51,143 bases of DNA from assembly GCF_000380085.1 (NCBI RefSeq), contig NZ_KB904538.1, positions 336,192-387,334 on the forward strand. Reading direction: 5' to 3'. How positions within the stretch are numbered: the first letter of the stretch is position 1; each line of letters begins with the position of its first letter. This DNA is from Streptococcus merionis DSM 19192. GTDB taxonomy: Bacteria; Bacillota; Bacilli; Lactobacillales; Streptococcaceae. Position numbers and translations under genes: made by a program. The notes below the pieces were generated by a model. It did not search any database and was not told where the DNA came from. It saw only the letters and a list, made by a program, of their open reading frames with translations. Shown in pieces: positions 8,988-18,187 of the stretch.

Positions 8988-9904
8988 TCTGTAATATTCT
9001 TTCCTGTATTTTCAATCGCTTTTTCGTAAATAAATATACTTAATATCGTCAATATAACACTTAAAATAAAATTTTGCCACCAAACTAAATCATAACACTT
9101 ACTAAGGTTATAAATAAAGAAATTGTGAGTAAGCATTACTTTTAAACTTCGTACTCCAATATAAGATAGTATTTTTTTTGAAAAATTCAATCTTGACCTG
9201 TAGAATAAGACAACAAACAAACTAGTTAGAGTAATAGGAATAAAAATAGCTAGAAAATAATTACTGATTAGCCCATATTTTAAATCCAATTGAAAGTCAC
9301 TATATTTTCCTAATAAAATACCTGAAAAAGCAAAAATATAGATTGTTTTATAACTAAAATGCTCTTTAATAATCTTCGGTAATATGAACTTCCCAAAAAT
9401 AAGATAAATCATAAATATTGGAAAAAGTGATAAATTCATAGGAAGATTCGAATTTCCTAATAAACCACATGAAATAACCAACAATGCAAGTATGCCTTTA
9501 TAACTCATTTTTTTTAAATTGTAACCTTCATAAAAAATTGCTTGAGTCACGAAGAGTGAGGGTAAAAACCAAAATGCACCTACATATCCAGAACTTCTCA
9601 CTCCCCCAAATAACAAAAACTTCGTAATCTCTTTGAGAAAATTAATTTGTTGAAAATATGAAAAAATAACAATTAAAATTGTACCCATTACTACAAATGG
9701 AAATATTAGAGATCGAACTTTTTTGGTGTAAAATACTTCTCGCTCTCTACTTAAACTGATAGTAATACCGCTAAGAATAAAAAAGAGCGGCATATGAAAC
9801 CAATAAATATATTGTTTGTATGGAAAATCTACATGACCTAGAACAACGAGTATGATTCCAAATCCTCTTAGTGAATCAATCCAGCCCATTCTTTCTTTTA
9901 ACAT
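8984..9904 (-). CDS. Acyltransferase family 3, probable capsule O-acetyltransferase
   Basis: A 306-residue integral membrane protein of the Acyl_transf_3 (OafA/NodX) family. The start contains RMGWIDSLRGFGIILVVLGH, and HMPLFFILSG follows at about 37-46, both diagnostic. About 9-10 membrane segments follow. Members add acetyl (or succinyl) groups to surface sugars, so the capsule made here is probably O-acetylated. It sits three bases after the 2-epimerase gene and overlaps wzy by four bases. The acetylated sugar is not deducible. Confidence 0.9.
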   Translation of the reverse strand: MLKERMGWIDSLRGFGIILVVLGHVDFPYKQYIYWFHMPLFFILSGITISLSREREVFYTKKVRSLIFPFVVMGTILIVIFSYFQQINFLKEITKFLLFGGVRSSGYVGAFWFLPSLFVTQAIFYEGYNLKKMSYKGILALLVISCGLLGNSNLPMNLSLFPIFMIYLIFGKFILPKIIKEHFSYKTIYIFAFSGILLGKYSDFQLDLKYGLISNYFLAIFIPITLTSLFVVLFYRSRLNFSKKILSYIGVRSLKVMLTHNFFIYNLSKCYDLVWWQNFILSVILTILSIFIYEKAIENTGKNITE

Positions 9905-9907
9905 ATC

Positions 9908-11008
9908 TTACAAATTTTCCTTCAAAATTTCAACAATTTGTTCAGAAGCTGTTCCATCTCCATACGGATTGCTTGCCTTACTCATCCGCGAGTATTCTTC
10001 ATCATTTGTAAGTAAAAGACTAAAATTTTTATAGATACTCTCTTCTTCTGTCCCTACCAATTTTAATGTTCCAGCTTCCACTCCCTCTGGACGTTCTGTT
10101 GTGTCACGCATAACCAAAACGGGTTTACCAAGTGATGGTGCTTCTTCCTGAATACCCCCGGAATCCGTTAAAATAAGATAACTCTTATTTAAAAAATTAT
10201 GAAAATCAATAACTTCAAGTGGTTCTATCAATTTTATTCGATCATTATTTCCAAAAATTTCATTTGCAATTTCACGAACTAGTTGATTTTTATGAATAGG
10301 ATAAATAGCCTTCACGTCAGGATTTTCATTTAATACTCTCTTTATTGCCTTAAACATATTTTTCATAGGTTGTCCTAGATTCTCTCGTCGGTGAGCCGTA
10401 ATCATGATTAACTTGCTATTCCCAATCCAATCGAATAAATCATGATGGTAATCTGCATCGACCGTTGTTTTAAGCGCATCAATAGCCGTGTTTCCAGTGA
10501 CAAATATCATTTCTTCTTTTTTTCCTTCAGAAAGTAAGTGACCTTTTGAAATTTCTGTAGGGGCAAAATTAAAATCAGAAACAATTGACACAGCCTGTCT
10601 ATTAAATTCCTCAGGAAACGGACTTTGAAGATTATAAGTCCTCAAACCCGCTTCAACATGCCCAACCTTAATACCTGAATAGAATGCAGCTAGTGAAGCG
10701 GCAAATGTTGTTGTAGTATCACCATGGACTAAAACAACATCTGGCTCAAACTCATCAAAAACCAGCTTAATTTTGTCTAGTATACTTGTTGTAATGGTAT
10801 ACAACGTTTGATTAGGTTGCATAATTTCTAAATCATAGTCGGGCACTACATTAAAAACATCTAATACTTGCTGAAGCATTTCTTTATGCTGACCAGTAAC
10901 ACATACTCTAACCTCGAAAGTATTGGAACGCTTCAATTCGTTAACAAGTGGACACATTTTTATAGCCTCGGGTCGAGTCCCAAAAACTAATAATACTTTT
11001 TTCAACAT
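9908..11008 (-). CDS. wecB: UDP-N-acetylglucosamine 2-epimerase (non-hydrolysing)
   Basis: A 366-residue cytosolic enzyme that interconverts UDP-GlcNAc and UDP-ManNAc. Family motifs are all visible: GTRPEAIKMCPL near the N-terminus, VHGDTTTTFAASLAAFY, GHVEAGLRT, TAHRRENLG and DSGGIQEEAP followed by a RPEGVEAGT segment. The gene is two bases from the upstream GT4 and three from the acyltransferase. The GT26-type ManNAc transferase gene at 12652 fits the same pathway, so UDP-ManNAc is likely used directly. No UDP-ManNAc dehydrogenase is present in the locus. Confidence 0.95.
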   Translation of the reverse strand: MLKKVLLVFGTRPEAIKMCPLVNELKRSNTFEVRVCVTGQHKEMLQQVLDVFNVVPDYDLEIMQPNQTLYTITTSILDKIKLVFDEFEPDVVLVHGDTTTTFAASLAAFYSGIKVGHVEAGLRTYNLQSPFPEEFNRQAVSIVSDFNFAPTEISKGHLLSEGKKEEMIFVTGNTAIDALKTTVDADYHHDLFDWIGNSKLIMITAHRRENLGQPMKNMFKAIKRVLNENPDVKAIYPIHKNQLVREIANEIFGNNDRIKLIEPLEVIDFHNFLNKSYLILTDSGGIQEEAPSLGKPVLVMRDTTERPEGVEAGTLKLVGTEEESIYKNFSLLLTNDEEYSRMSKASNPYGDGTASEQIVEILKENL

Positions 11009-11010
11009 AC

Positions 11011-12084
11011 TTACTCCTTATCTTTGTATATTTCTCTGTATTGCGAAACAAAACGTTCAAAAGAAAAATTATTAGTGTAGGAAATGAACGCTTGCTCTTC
11101 CTTGGCATTTCTTAAATCAAGATTCTCTAACAATTTTTTCATTCCTTCTTTTAGTGAAATAGCATCCGCTGGGGTGACTAGCATGCCATTAGATTCATTA
11201 ACAATCTCATCTGTTCCTTTTATATCGGTTGCAACAATTGTCCGTTTATTCATAAATACTTCAATGGGTGTTAGTGGAAATCCTTCCCAAAGTGATGGTA
11301 AAACTGCAAAATCACAATCATTTATATAGTTATGGACATCTTTTTTATATCCTAAAAATTCAATTTTGTTAGAAATCTTATACTCTGCAACTAATTCCCG
11401 TAAAACATGCTCATGCCCATGCTCATCCTCCCCTAAGAAATAAACCTTAAAGTCATTCTCAGGTAATTCATCCTTCAGCTGCTTGACTGAATCTAACAAA
11501 TATTTGTGACCCTTTTGCTCACTTAATCTAGCAATACAGAGAATTTTCGTCCCTTCGAAACCTTTTAATTCTGTAGGGATATACTCATCTTCTGGTTTAC
11601 GAACCCCATTATAAATAACAATAACATGCTTTTTGTTTTTCAGAGGAAGACTATCCTTTACACCTTTACCTACTGCAATGCATATGACTTTGGTCAAAAG
11701 TAATTTATAGAGGAAGTAATTATCTTTAAAAATATTATGTGCTGTATATATAACTTTTAATTTAGGATTAAATAAGCGCAGCATCTGTGCATACACTAAT
11801 CCCATTCTGTGATGGATATGTACAATCCCAATATCGTGCTTTTTAATCAATTTGTTGAGCTGAAGAAAATTTTTTAACAGTACTGAGATGGTTTTTTTTT
11901 CAATATCATCAATAGTTAAATGATTAATTGCATGCTTTTCTAAAGCATTAACCAAGTGCCCCCCTCTTGAGGCTACATATATTTCAGAAAATTCATCCTT
12001 AAATTCTTCACATAACTGAAAAACTATTTTCTCTGCACCACCTTGCCCCATAGTACGAGATATATGCAATATTTTTGACATCAC
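11011..12084 (-). CDS. Glycosyltransferase family 4 (capsule)
   Basis: A 357-residue GT-B fold enzyme. The N-terminal domain begins ILHISRTMGQGGAEKIVFQL, whose GGAE motif is common in GT4. The C-terminal domain has LWEGFPLTPIEVF, an EX7E variant, and KGTDEIV. It should add one sugar to the lipid-linked repeat unit. It is followed two bases later by the 2-epimerase gene, and the broken acetyltransferase gene precedes it. Donor and acceptor are unknown. Confidence 0.9.
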   Translation of the reverse strand: MMSKILHISRTMGQGGAEKIVFQLCEEFKDEFSEIYVASRGGHLVNALEKHAINHLTIDDIEKKTISVLLKNFLQLNKLIKKHDIGIVHIHHRMGLVYAQMLRLFNPKLKVIYTAHNIFKDNYFLYKLLLTKVICIAVGKGVKDSLPLKNKKHVIVIYNGVRKPEDEYIPTELKGFEGTKILCIARLSEQKGHKYLLDSVKQLKDELPENDFKVYFLGEDEHGHEHVLRELVAEYKISNKIEFLGYKKDVHNYINDCDFAVLPSLWEGFPLTPIEVFMNKRTIVATDIKGTDEIVNESNGMLVTPADAISLKEGMKKLLENLDLRNAKEEQAFISYTNNFSFERFVSQYREIYKDKE

Positions 12085-12105
12085 TTCCTCTTTTCTACAT
12101 ATCCA

Positions 12106-12523
12106 CTATTCTATTGCCCACACTCGCTTAACAAGCTTCTCAGGAATTTTATAATGTAATATTTTAGCATGATTACCAGCAACTATTGCATCAATAGGAA
12201 TATCTTTTGTGACAGAACTCCCTGCACCATTAGTGACATTTGAACCAATCGTAACATCTTCTACTGTACTAACACCAGATTCTATATAAACATTATCACC
12301 AACAGATACGGCCATTTTTACTTCATTACCAATTATCGTGAACTACATAATTGTACAATATTGTACAATTATAACTAATCACTGCTGTCGGGTTAATTAC
12401 GACAGGACCATTATGTCCTATATAAAATCCGTAACCGATATTGGTTTTGTACGAGATTTGTATTATTTTGGAGCTCGTTACTTTATGAAAAGGATAGAAA
12501 AATATCGCAGTATTTTTGAACAA
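12106..12523 (-). pseudogene. Broken serine-acetyltransferase-like (hexapeptide) gene
   Basis: Two adjacent reading frames together give a left-handed beta-helix acetyltransferase of the CysE-like type common in cps loci. The first (12326-12523) includes IGYGFYIGHNGPVVINPTAV and stops after HDNW. The second (12106-12315) continues with VGDNVYIESGV, VTNGAGSSVTKD and AIVAGNHAKIL. The natural join, DNW-GNEVKMAV, needs two extra bases near 12316-12325, so this is a frameshift. The 5' part begins at a TTG directly after an in-frame stop, and a possible real start (MRICS) lies further upstream in another frame, so the N-terminus is damaged too. It is probably inactive. Confidence 0.75.
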
Positions 12524-12651
12524 CTACAAATTCTCATTATTACAATATACCTAAAAAAAGACCTAGTCAAAAAGTAAATAACAACCGTGACAAAATTCGC
12601 TTTCCCTGAGTATCTGAACAAGTCATTTTTTATTGGTTTAATAATATTTAC

Positions 12652-13389
12652 TTAATCCTTTTTTGCAGTAAGTACTCTCCTAATAAAAGTCACATTCCCA
12701 ACAAAGTATCTTTTAAAAAGTCTTTGTGGCTCATTCATCACCCTGAATAACCATTCCAAATGCGCATTTTGCATCCACTTAGGAGCCCTTGGTATTGTGC
12801 CTGAAAGAACATCAAAACTACCACCTACCCCCATAAAGATACTATTAATGCCATCTGATATAAAACGCTCAATCAAATATTCTTTTTTAGGCGACGTAAT
12901 ACCAACAAAAACCAATTGAGGTGCTTTATTAGCTATATCTTTAGAAATCAACTCAACCTCATCATATGAGAAATATCCATTCCTATGCCCAACAACTTTT
13001 AACTTGGGATAATTAATTTCAAAATTCCCAAGCATTTTTTGAAGAACCCCTTCTTTAGCTCCAAAAAAGTAGACTGAATAGTCTTTCTTTTCTGCAAGCA
13101 TCAGCAACTCCTGCATTAAATCAATACCTGCAACTCTTTCAGGAATATCAACTCCTAAATACTTTCCTGCAAGTACAACAGAAGCACCATCAGCATTAAC
13201 AATTTCACAATTATTTACAATTGTCAGCATCTCAGGATCATCTATACATTGATTGATTTTATCTGCATTAACTCCCATCAGATGAAGTGGGCGCCTCCCT
13301 TGAATATAATCTGTATCAACTACATCAATGGTTTCTTTCATTGTTAATGGATGGATTTTGACTCCTAAAATAGATACTACTGTTTTCAT
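12652..13389 (-). CDS. WecG/TagA/CpsF family (GT26) glycosyltransferase, probable ManNAc transferase
   Basis: A 245-residue GT26 enzyme. Characterised members transfer ManNAc or ManNAcA to an undecaprenyl-linked sugar. Conserved elements are GVNADKI at about 39-45, NADGASVVLAGK (the Asp region implicated in catalysis), YFFGAKEGVL, FVGITSPKKE and MGVGGSFDVLSGTIPRAP with a C-terminal HLEWLFRV-PQRLFKRY segment. With the UDP-GlcNAc 2-epimerase in the same operon, UDP-ManNAc is the likely donor and the cpsE product the likely acceptor, making it the second sugar of the unit. It lies just after the IS/glf scar, at the start of the serotype-specific block. An eight-base gap separates it from the glf remnant. 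Confidence 0.9.
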   Translation of the reverse strand: MKTVVSILGVKIHPLTMKETIDVVDTDYIQGRRPLHLMGVNADKINQCIDDPEMLTIVNNCEIVNADGASVVLAGKYLGVDIPERVAGIDLMQELLMLAEKKDYSVYFFGAKEGVLQKMLGNFEINYPKLKVVGHRNGYFSYDEVELISKDIANKAPQLVFVGITSPKKEYLIERFISDGINSIFMGVGGSFDVLSGTIPRAPKWMQNAHLEWLFRVMNEPQRLFKRYFVGNVTFIRRVLTAKKD

Positions 13390-13397
13390 TTTTCTCC

Positions 13398-13769
13398 CTA
13401 ATCAACTTCATTTCTCACACATTGCAAAGTTACTGCAATAACTTGGTGCATATCGTGTAACGGTATTGACCTAAACAACCCCAAAGATGACATTGCCTTG
13501 GACTGGACATTAACCAATTTTTTATACTCTTTGCAAAGGTGGTTATTACGCTCATTATTAACTGGATAGTATGGCTCATCACCTTTTTCCAAAGTTTTAG
13601 AGTGTTCTTTTGTGACGATAGTTTTTTCTTGTGTATCAAATTCAAAGTGTTTATACTCAATGATACGAATATATAGCGTTTCTGCATCCATGTAGTCGAC
13701 TACAGCATTCCCTTGGTAGTTTTCCATATTGAGCATTTCTGTTTCAAAGCGCAAACTACAGTACTCAAG
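13398..13769 (-). pseudogene. glf: UDP-galactopyranose mutase 3' remnant
   Basis: The minus strand encodes the last ~120 residues of a Glf-like flavoenzyme (normally ~365 residues): LEYCSLRFETEML, YQGNAVVDYMDAET, RIIEYKHFEFDTQEKTIV and KGDEPYYPVNNE. The stretch before DMHQVIA is garbled because two small compensating frameshifts between about 13445 and 13490 replace the expected GGRLGQYRYYD, which is visible in another frame. Homology stops abruptly near 13770 at in-frame stops, next to the transposase relic. It is a decay product and cannot make galactofuranose; it implies an ancestral locus with Galf. Confidence 0.85.
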
Positions 13770-13794
13770 CTAGCCTAGTTCATAGTTAAAGAAC

Positions 13795-14460
13795 TGAACA
13801 ATCATTCCTGTAAAAACAATCTTCGGAAACTCCTTATAAAAAAACAACATCAAAAAGGAGGTCGTAGTCGTCTCACTATGGAAGATCAATTGCTTATGCC
13901 CTACGCTACCTTTGCTATTATCCAACACAACGCTTGCTAGTCTTTGATTTCGGTGTTGGTCCAGTCACTGTCAATACCACCTTAACTTGGGTGGTGGATA
14001 CTCTTCGTAACTCAGGTTTATTTGATTTAGATCAATTAGAAATACCTAGCGCTTACGTAGCGGTAAATGGCTCCGATAGTCTATTCAATGTCCCCCACAA
14101 AAAACAAAGTAAAAGTTATTCAGCAAAAAAGAAACGACACACCATAAAAACACAAATCCTGTTTGATTTAACCAGTCATTGGGCCATTCAGCTAGCTTTT
14201 TCAGACGGTCACATGTACGATTTTACCTTGTTCAAAATCAGTATGCTATCTTACCAACTGAAAAGTGCTATTGGTCAATTTGAGATATCTCGGCATTCAC
14301 CATTTCCAATTGAGCATTTTATTTAAGGCACGATTTAAGATATTCCAAATAATGGCACAACCATATCGCAACCGCAGGAGACGATTTGAATTGAGAGCGG
14401 AGTTAATTTGTGGGATTATCAAGTTTGAGATATGCTGGTTTCAGAACAAATCTATTATTT
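13795..14460 (+). pseudogene. Degenerate IS5-family transposase (insertion sequence relic)
   Basis: Fragments of one IS5/IS1381-like transposase are spread over several frames. KGGRSRLTMEDQLL lies near 13854-13895. VDTLRNSGLFDL and SAKKKRHTIKTQILFDL lie in the frame 13934-14326. LVNLRYLGIHHF follows near 14271-14306, and AQPYRNRRRRFELRAELICG with GIIKFEI near 14352-14435. Several stops, frameshifts and an internal deletion (the segment normally between the LGYLGI and YRNRRKRF motifs is mostly missing) make it inactive. I could not find clear terminal inverted repeats. It sits between cpsE and the glf remnant, opposite to the capsule genes. Confidence 0.82.
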
Positions 14461-14648
14461 AACTGTCCACTTGACAGGGAGATGTTTATTCGGTTCTAAA
14501 ATGGTTTTATTATTAAATCTAGGGAATTTTATACCACTTTACACCATCATAGGACGCAGTGATAAAAATTTTATTCTTTCGCGATGCGACTACCCCCTAC
14601 CACATATTATATTGTGCTGATCATATAACGATATATCATTCCCTAAAT

Positions 14649-16013
14649 TTATTTCGAGCCTTCTCTTTGAAAAACAACTCTAATCGTTTTCAATAAAATT
14701 TTAATATCAGACCATATACTCCAACTATCAATATAGGCCACATCAAGTTTGACGACTTCATCAAAATCAGTTATATTACTTCTGCCACTAACTTGCCAAA
14801 GACCTGTGATACCAGGTTTGAAACTCAAACGCTTCTTCTGGCTTGGCGTATAGGTTTCATATTCCTTGACAGTCGGAGGCCTCGTTCCTACCAGACTCAT
14901 GTCGCCTCGCAGAACATTATAAAATTGGGGTAATTCATCCAGACTTGTCTTTCGAATAAACTTCCCAACTTTTGTAATCCGAGGATCGTCATCCATTTTG
15001 AACATTGCACCCTGCATCTGATTGTGTGATTCGAGCTCTTTCTTTAATTCTTCAGCGTTTGGAACCATGGACCTAAACTTATAAAATTTGAATATCCGGC
15101 CATTCATTCCAACCCTCTCTTGAGAAAAAATAGCAGGGCCACCATCTTTTATGATTAAGGGTACCAGTACTATAGAAACGATAGCACAAAGGACTAGTCC
15201 TACTATAGCGCCAATAATATCAAGTGCTCTTTTTGCAATAATATGCGTCTCGCTGTAAAATCTGGTCGAAAAAGTTATAACATTAAAATCTGCTAATCGT
15301 TGTAGTTTCTTTTGAGTTTCAGGGTTGAGATCATAGGCGTTAATATTAAAACTAACATCAATCCCCATGCTCTCAAACTGGGAAACAATCTCACTTACTC
15401 TATACTTATCACTTGGTAGATTCGCAAACACTTCATCAACAACATGATATGTGGCAAATGCTATCATCTCTGCTCTAGGAATAAACTTCCCCCCAGAACT
15501 CTCATCATTTGCATCATCTAAGACACAAATCCCAACAACCTCTCCATTTAAATTCCCTGAACCGTTTAGCCGCTTTAACGTATCTTGAAGCCTTGCCTTT
15601 ACGGTAAGGACTACATACTTTTTACTTTTTAATAATTTGGGATAAATATAATATCTGTACCGTTTTACGATTACATTTAAACCGTATGTCCCTAAGAATT
15701 TCAAGACGATAAATACTATTAAATCTTTTCTTGAAAATGGGATAGTATTTTTCAACAAGAAGTTAATAAAAACGACAAATAGTACAAAAATCATCTCACT
15801 TTTTGCTGTGTGGATGAACTCTAACAAATAGCCTCTATTATAGAATTCTTGCTCTGAGTCATTGACAAAGAAGACAACTGTGTCTATCAAGCCTAAAATG
15901 ATAAAATCAGTAACTGAGAAATTTGTTTTAAAATAAGTACTAATAACAGCAAGACTAAACACAATTAATAGTAAATGGAAAGATATTAATTGTATCTGAC
16001 CTATCTTTTTCAT
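14649..16013 (-). CDS. cpsE: Initiating sugar-phosphate transferase (CpsE/WchA type)
   Basis: A 454-residue membrane enzyme that starts each repeat unit by moving a hexose-1-phosphate, usually glucose, to undecaprenyl phosphate. The N-terminal half has about four to five hydrophobic segments and a CoA-binding-like domain. The C-terminal ~200 residues are a bacterial sugar transferase domain with KRALDIIGAIVGL, YKFRSMVPNAEE, KTSLDELPQFYNVLRGDMS and PGITGLWQVSGRS. It follows cpsD by 18 bases. The ~1.26 kb downstream, before the next intact gene, is the IS/glf scar, so this is the last conserved gene of the operon head. Confidence 0.94.
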   Translation of the reverse strand: MKKIGQIQLISFHLLLIVFSLAVISTYFKTNFSVTDFIILGLIDTVVFFVNDSEQEFYNRGYLLEFIHTAKSEMIFVLFVVFINFLLKNTIPFSRKDLIVFIVLKFLGTYGLNVIVKRYRYYIYPKLLKSKKYVVLTVKARLQDTLKRLNGSGNLNGEVVGICVLDDANDESSGGKFIPRAEMIAFATYHVVDEVFANLPSDKYRVSEIVSQFESMGIDVSFNINAYDLNPETQKKLQRLADFNVITFSTRFYSETHIIAKRALDIIGAIVGLVLCAIVSIVLVPLIIKDGGPAIFSQERVGMNGRIFKFYKFRSMVPNAEELKKELESHNQMQGAMFKMDDDPRITKVGKFIRKTSLDELPQFYNVLRGDMSLVGTRPPTVKEYETYTPSQKKRLSFKPGITGLWQVSGRSNITDFDEVVKLDVAYIDSWSIWSDIKILLKTIRVVFQREGSK

Positions 16014-16031
16014 ACTCTCCTCGATTAAGGC

Positions 16032-16721
16032 TTACTTCCCATATTGACCGTATTGACCATAAGAGCCATAGCCTCCATAATTTTCTAGTCGTTGCTCTAC
16101 TTTGTTCAAAATAACACCAAGAAACTGAGTGCCACTCTGTTCCAATTGTTCTTTGGCTTTTTGCAAAAACTTACGACGAATAACGCCTGACTCTGTCACA
16201 AGGATTGCCCCGTCACAATGTTGCGCGATAATCGCAGCGTCAATGACAAGTCCAATGGGCGGTGAATCAACAATGACGTAGTCATAGACTTCACGTGTCA
16301 TCTTAAGCATCTTATCAAAATTAGCATTCTGAAGTAAACTTGTTGGGTTTGGCGGCACCTGACCAGCTAAGACAACCATCAAGTTTTCGATATTGGTGTC
16401 GCATAACACATCCGTCAATTCACTGTTGCCTGACAGGTAGCTGCTAAGTCCAACAGTCTTTCCATTAACTTTAAAAGTCCCTGAAAGGACAGAATTTCGC
16501 GTGTCAGCATCTATCAGTAAAGTCTTAAAGCCACTATTCGCTAAGGAAATTGCTAAGTTGACAGAGGTAGTACTCTTGCCTTCGTTGGGCTGAACCGATG
16601 TAATGACAATTGTCCGAATGTTACGACCGCTAAACTGAATGTTCGTTCGAATGGCATTAAAGTATTCTTCAACGTTTTTTGCCAGTTGAACTTTTGATCT
16701 GACGAGTTCTAATTGAGGCAT
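16032..16721 (-). CDS. cpsD: Capsule BY-kinase CpsD (Wze)
   Basis: A 229-residue autophosphorylating tyrosine kinase that controls chain length and attachment together with CpsC. The Walker A motif PNEGKST is at 45-51, Walker A' LLIDAD at 68-73 and Walker B YVIVDSPP at about 148-155. The C-terminus is the characteristic tyrosine cluster, [14 protein letters not shown], whose phosphorylation is reversed by CpsB. As in other Gram-positives the membrane activator is a separate protein, CpsC, encoded 37 bases upstream. A GGAG site precedes the ATG. Confidence 0.96.
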   Translation of the reverse strand: MPQLELVRSKVQLAKNVEEYFNAIRTNIQFSGRNIRTIVITSVQPNEGKSTTSVNLAISLANSGFKTLLIDADTRNSVLSGTFKVNGKTVGLSSYLSGNSELTDVLCDTNIENLMVVLAGQVPPNPTSLLQNANFDKMLKMTREVYDYVIVDSPPIGLVIDAAIIAQHCDGAILVTESGVIRRKFLQKAKEQLEQSGTQFLGVILNKVEQRLENYGGYGSYGQYGQYGK

Positions 16722-16758
16722 TATATTCTCCTATATTATCGATTTTTTTCGCGACTGA

Positions 16759-17445
16759 TTAGTCCATTTCTGGAACTACACCCAAAAGCGTCATTCCAAG
16801 AACCTCTTCGATATCTTCAGGGCGAGTCACACGATCATTCAGTAACTCACTAATCAAGACAAACGCTACTGCCAAAAATCCTCCTGTCAAAACACCGAGC
16901 GAGACATTGCGTCGAATATTTGGGGAAGACGGTGCAGTAGGTGGTTCTGCCTCCTCAAGAGTCGTGACATCTTCTACTTTAGTGATTGTTTTAATCTTCT
17001 CAGCAGCGACTTCACGGACTGCATTGGTCAAATTGCTTGCTTCAATAGGATCCTGATCCTCAACGCTGATAGAGATAATCCGTGTGCCAGTTGGGGTACT
17101 GACTCGGACCTTTGAAGCAAGTGCTGATGGTGTTATTGTCAATCCTTTTTCAGCAACGACCGTCTGCATCACATCAGTAGACCTAATGATTTCCTGATAA
17201 TCTTTAACCAGGTAATCCCCTGCCTGCAAATCTTGGGTACTGATTCCTTGCGCTTGATCTTTTTGGTTTACTACATAAATGCGAGTGGTCGAGGTATAGC
17301 TTGGCTTCATTAAAAAGACACTTACTCCCTGAGCCACTCCTCCAAAAATTAAAGACACAAAAATAATCAAGAATTTACGATTCCAGAGTTTTTTCAGTAG
17401 TTGTAACACATCAATTTCTAATTGACTGTTGTCTATCGTTTCCAT
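16759..17445 (-). CDS. cpsC: Capsule co-polymerase / kinase activator CpsC (Wzd)
   Basis: A 228-residue Wzz-family polysaccharide co-polymerase. There are two membrane segments, at about 27-47 and 185-205, flanking an external domain. A proline-rich stretch (PPTAPSSPN) precedes the second segment and a short cytoplasmic tail would activate CpsD. It sets polymer length and helps place the capsule in the wall. It lies nine bases after cpsB and has a GGAG site before the ATG. Confidence 0.95.
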   Translation of the reverse strand: METIDNSQLEIDVLQLLKKLWNRKFLIIFVSLIFGGVAQGVSVFLMKPSYTSTTRIYVVNQKDQAQGISTQDLQAGDYLVKDYQEIIRSTDVMQTVVAEKGLTITPSALASKVRVSTPTGTRIISISVEDQDPIEASNLTNAVREVAAEKIKTITKVEDVTTLEEAEPPTAPSSPNIRRNVSLGVLTGGFLAVAFVLISELLNDRVTRPEDIEEVLGMTLLGVVPEMD

Positions 17446-17454
17446 ATATTGCTC

Positions 17455-18186
17455 CTAGAGGTATTTATTTTCTAACAAAGTTTGGGCATTGTGATGAAAA
17501 AGATTGTCCGCATAATACTGACCATAATCTTTAACGATCTGTGCATAGGCTTCTTTCATATAGGGTCTACGAACACCTGTATTGTGCATGTCGCTTGCTA
17601 TGATATGCACGAGTTTATTTTCCAAAAAGTATTTCGCACGTTTTTTAAACAGCTTAGCATCATCGCCGAAAAATTTAGGTTTGAGCAAGCTGAGACTGTT
17701 AACTTGAGTATAGCATCCCATCTTGATCAAATCATCGACGCGATCAGCTTCGTATTCAAGTGCTTGGTAGCGCTCGATATGCGCTACGATTGGAGTAATC
17801 CCTAAAAGAAGGACATTACTAAGAGCCGTATGTATTTCTTTCCAAGGCGTGCGAGAACTAAACTCAATGAGCGCAAACCGTGTCCCTGCCATCGTAGGCA
17901 CCTCTTTTTGCTCAAGTTTAGATAGCAAATCCTCGGTGTAATAAAGCTCACCACCATAAAGCAAGGTCAGATCTGGCAAGATTTCTGCCACTTCTGCCTT
18001 CAGGATTTGAAAATGCTCCCAAATAACATTTTCAGGCGTTTCAAACATTCCCTTCCGACGATGAGAGGTCGCCACTATCGTACGAATTCCCTGATCATAG
18101 GCAAAGTTGAGAAGTTCTAAGCTCTCCTCAAGTGTTTTTGGACCATCATCTACCCCAAAGATAATATGTGAATGAATGTCAATCAT
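17455..18186 (-). CDS. cpsB: Capsule protein-tyrosine phosphatase CpsB (Wzh)
   Basis: A 243-residue PHP-fold, metal-dependent phosphatase that removes phosphate from the CpsD tail. Metal-ligand motifs are DIHSHIIFGVDDGP at residues 3-16, HRRKG, GGELYY, HIERYQALE and SDMHNTGVRRP near the C-terminus. It starts one base after the cpsA stop codon, so the two are cotranscribed. Confidence 0.95.
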   Translation of the reverse strand: MIDIHSHIIFGVDDGPKTLEESLELLNFAYDQGIRTIVATSHRRKGMFETPENVIWEHFQILKAEVAEILPDLTLLYGGELYYTEDLLSKLEQKEVPTMAGTRFALIEFSSRTPWKEIHTALSNVLLLGITPIVAHIERYQALEYEADRVDDLIKMGCYTQVNSLSLLKPKFFGDDAKLFKKRAKYFLENKLVHIIASDMHNTGVRRPYMKEAYAQIVKDYGQYYADNLFHHNAQTLLENKYL

Positions 18187-18187
18187 C

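Noticed and set aside
12338..12577. Plus-strand 79-residue frame in the capsule locus
   Set aside because: It is antisense to the acetyltransferase relic, whose conserved hexapeptide motifs show which strand was coding.
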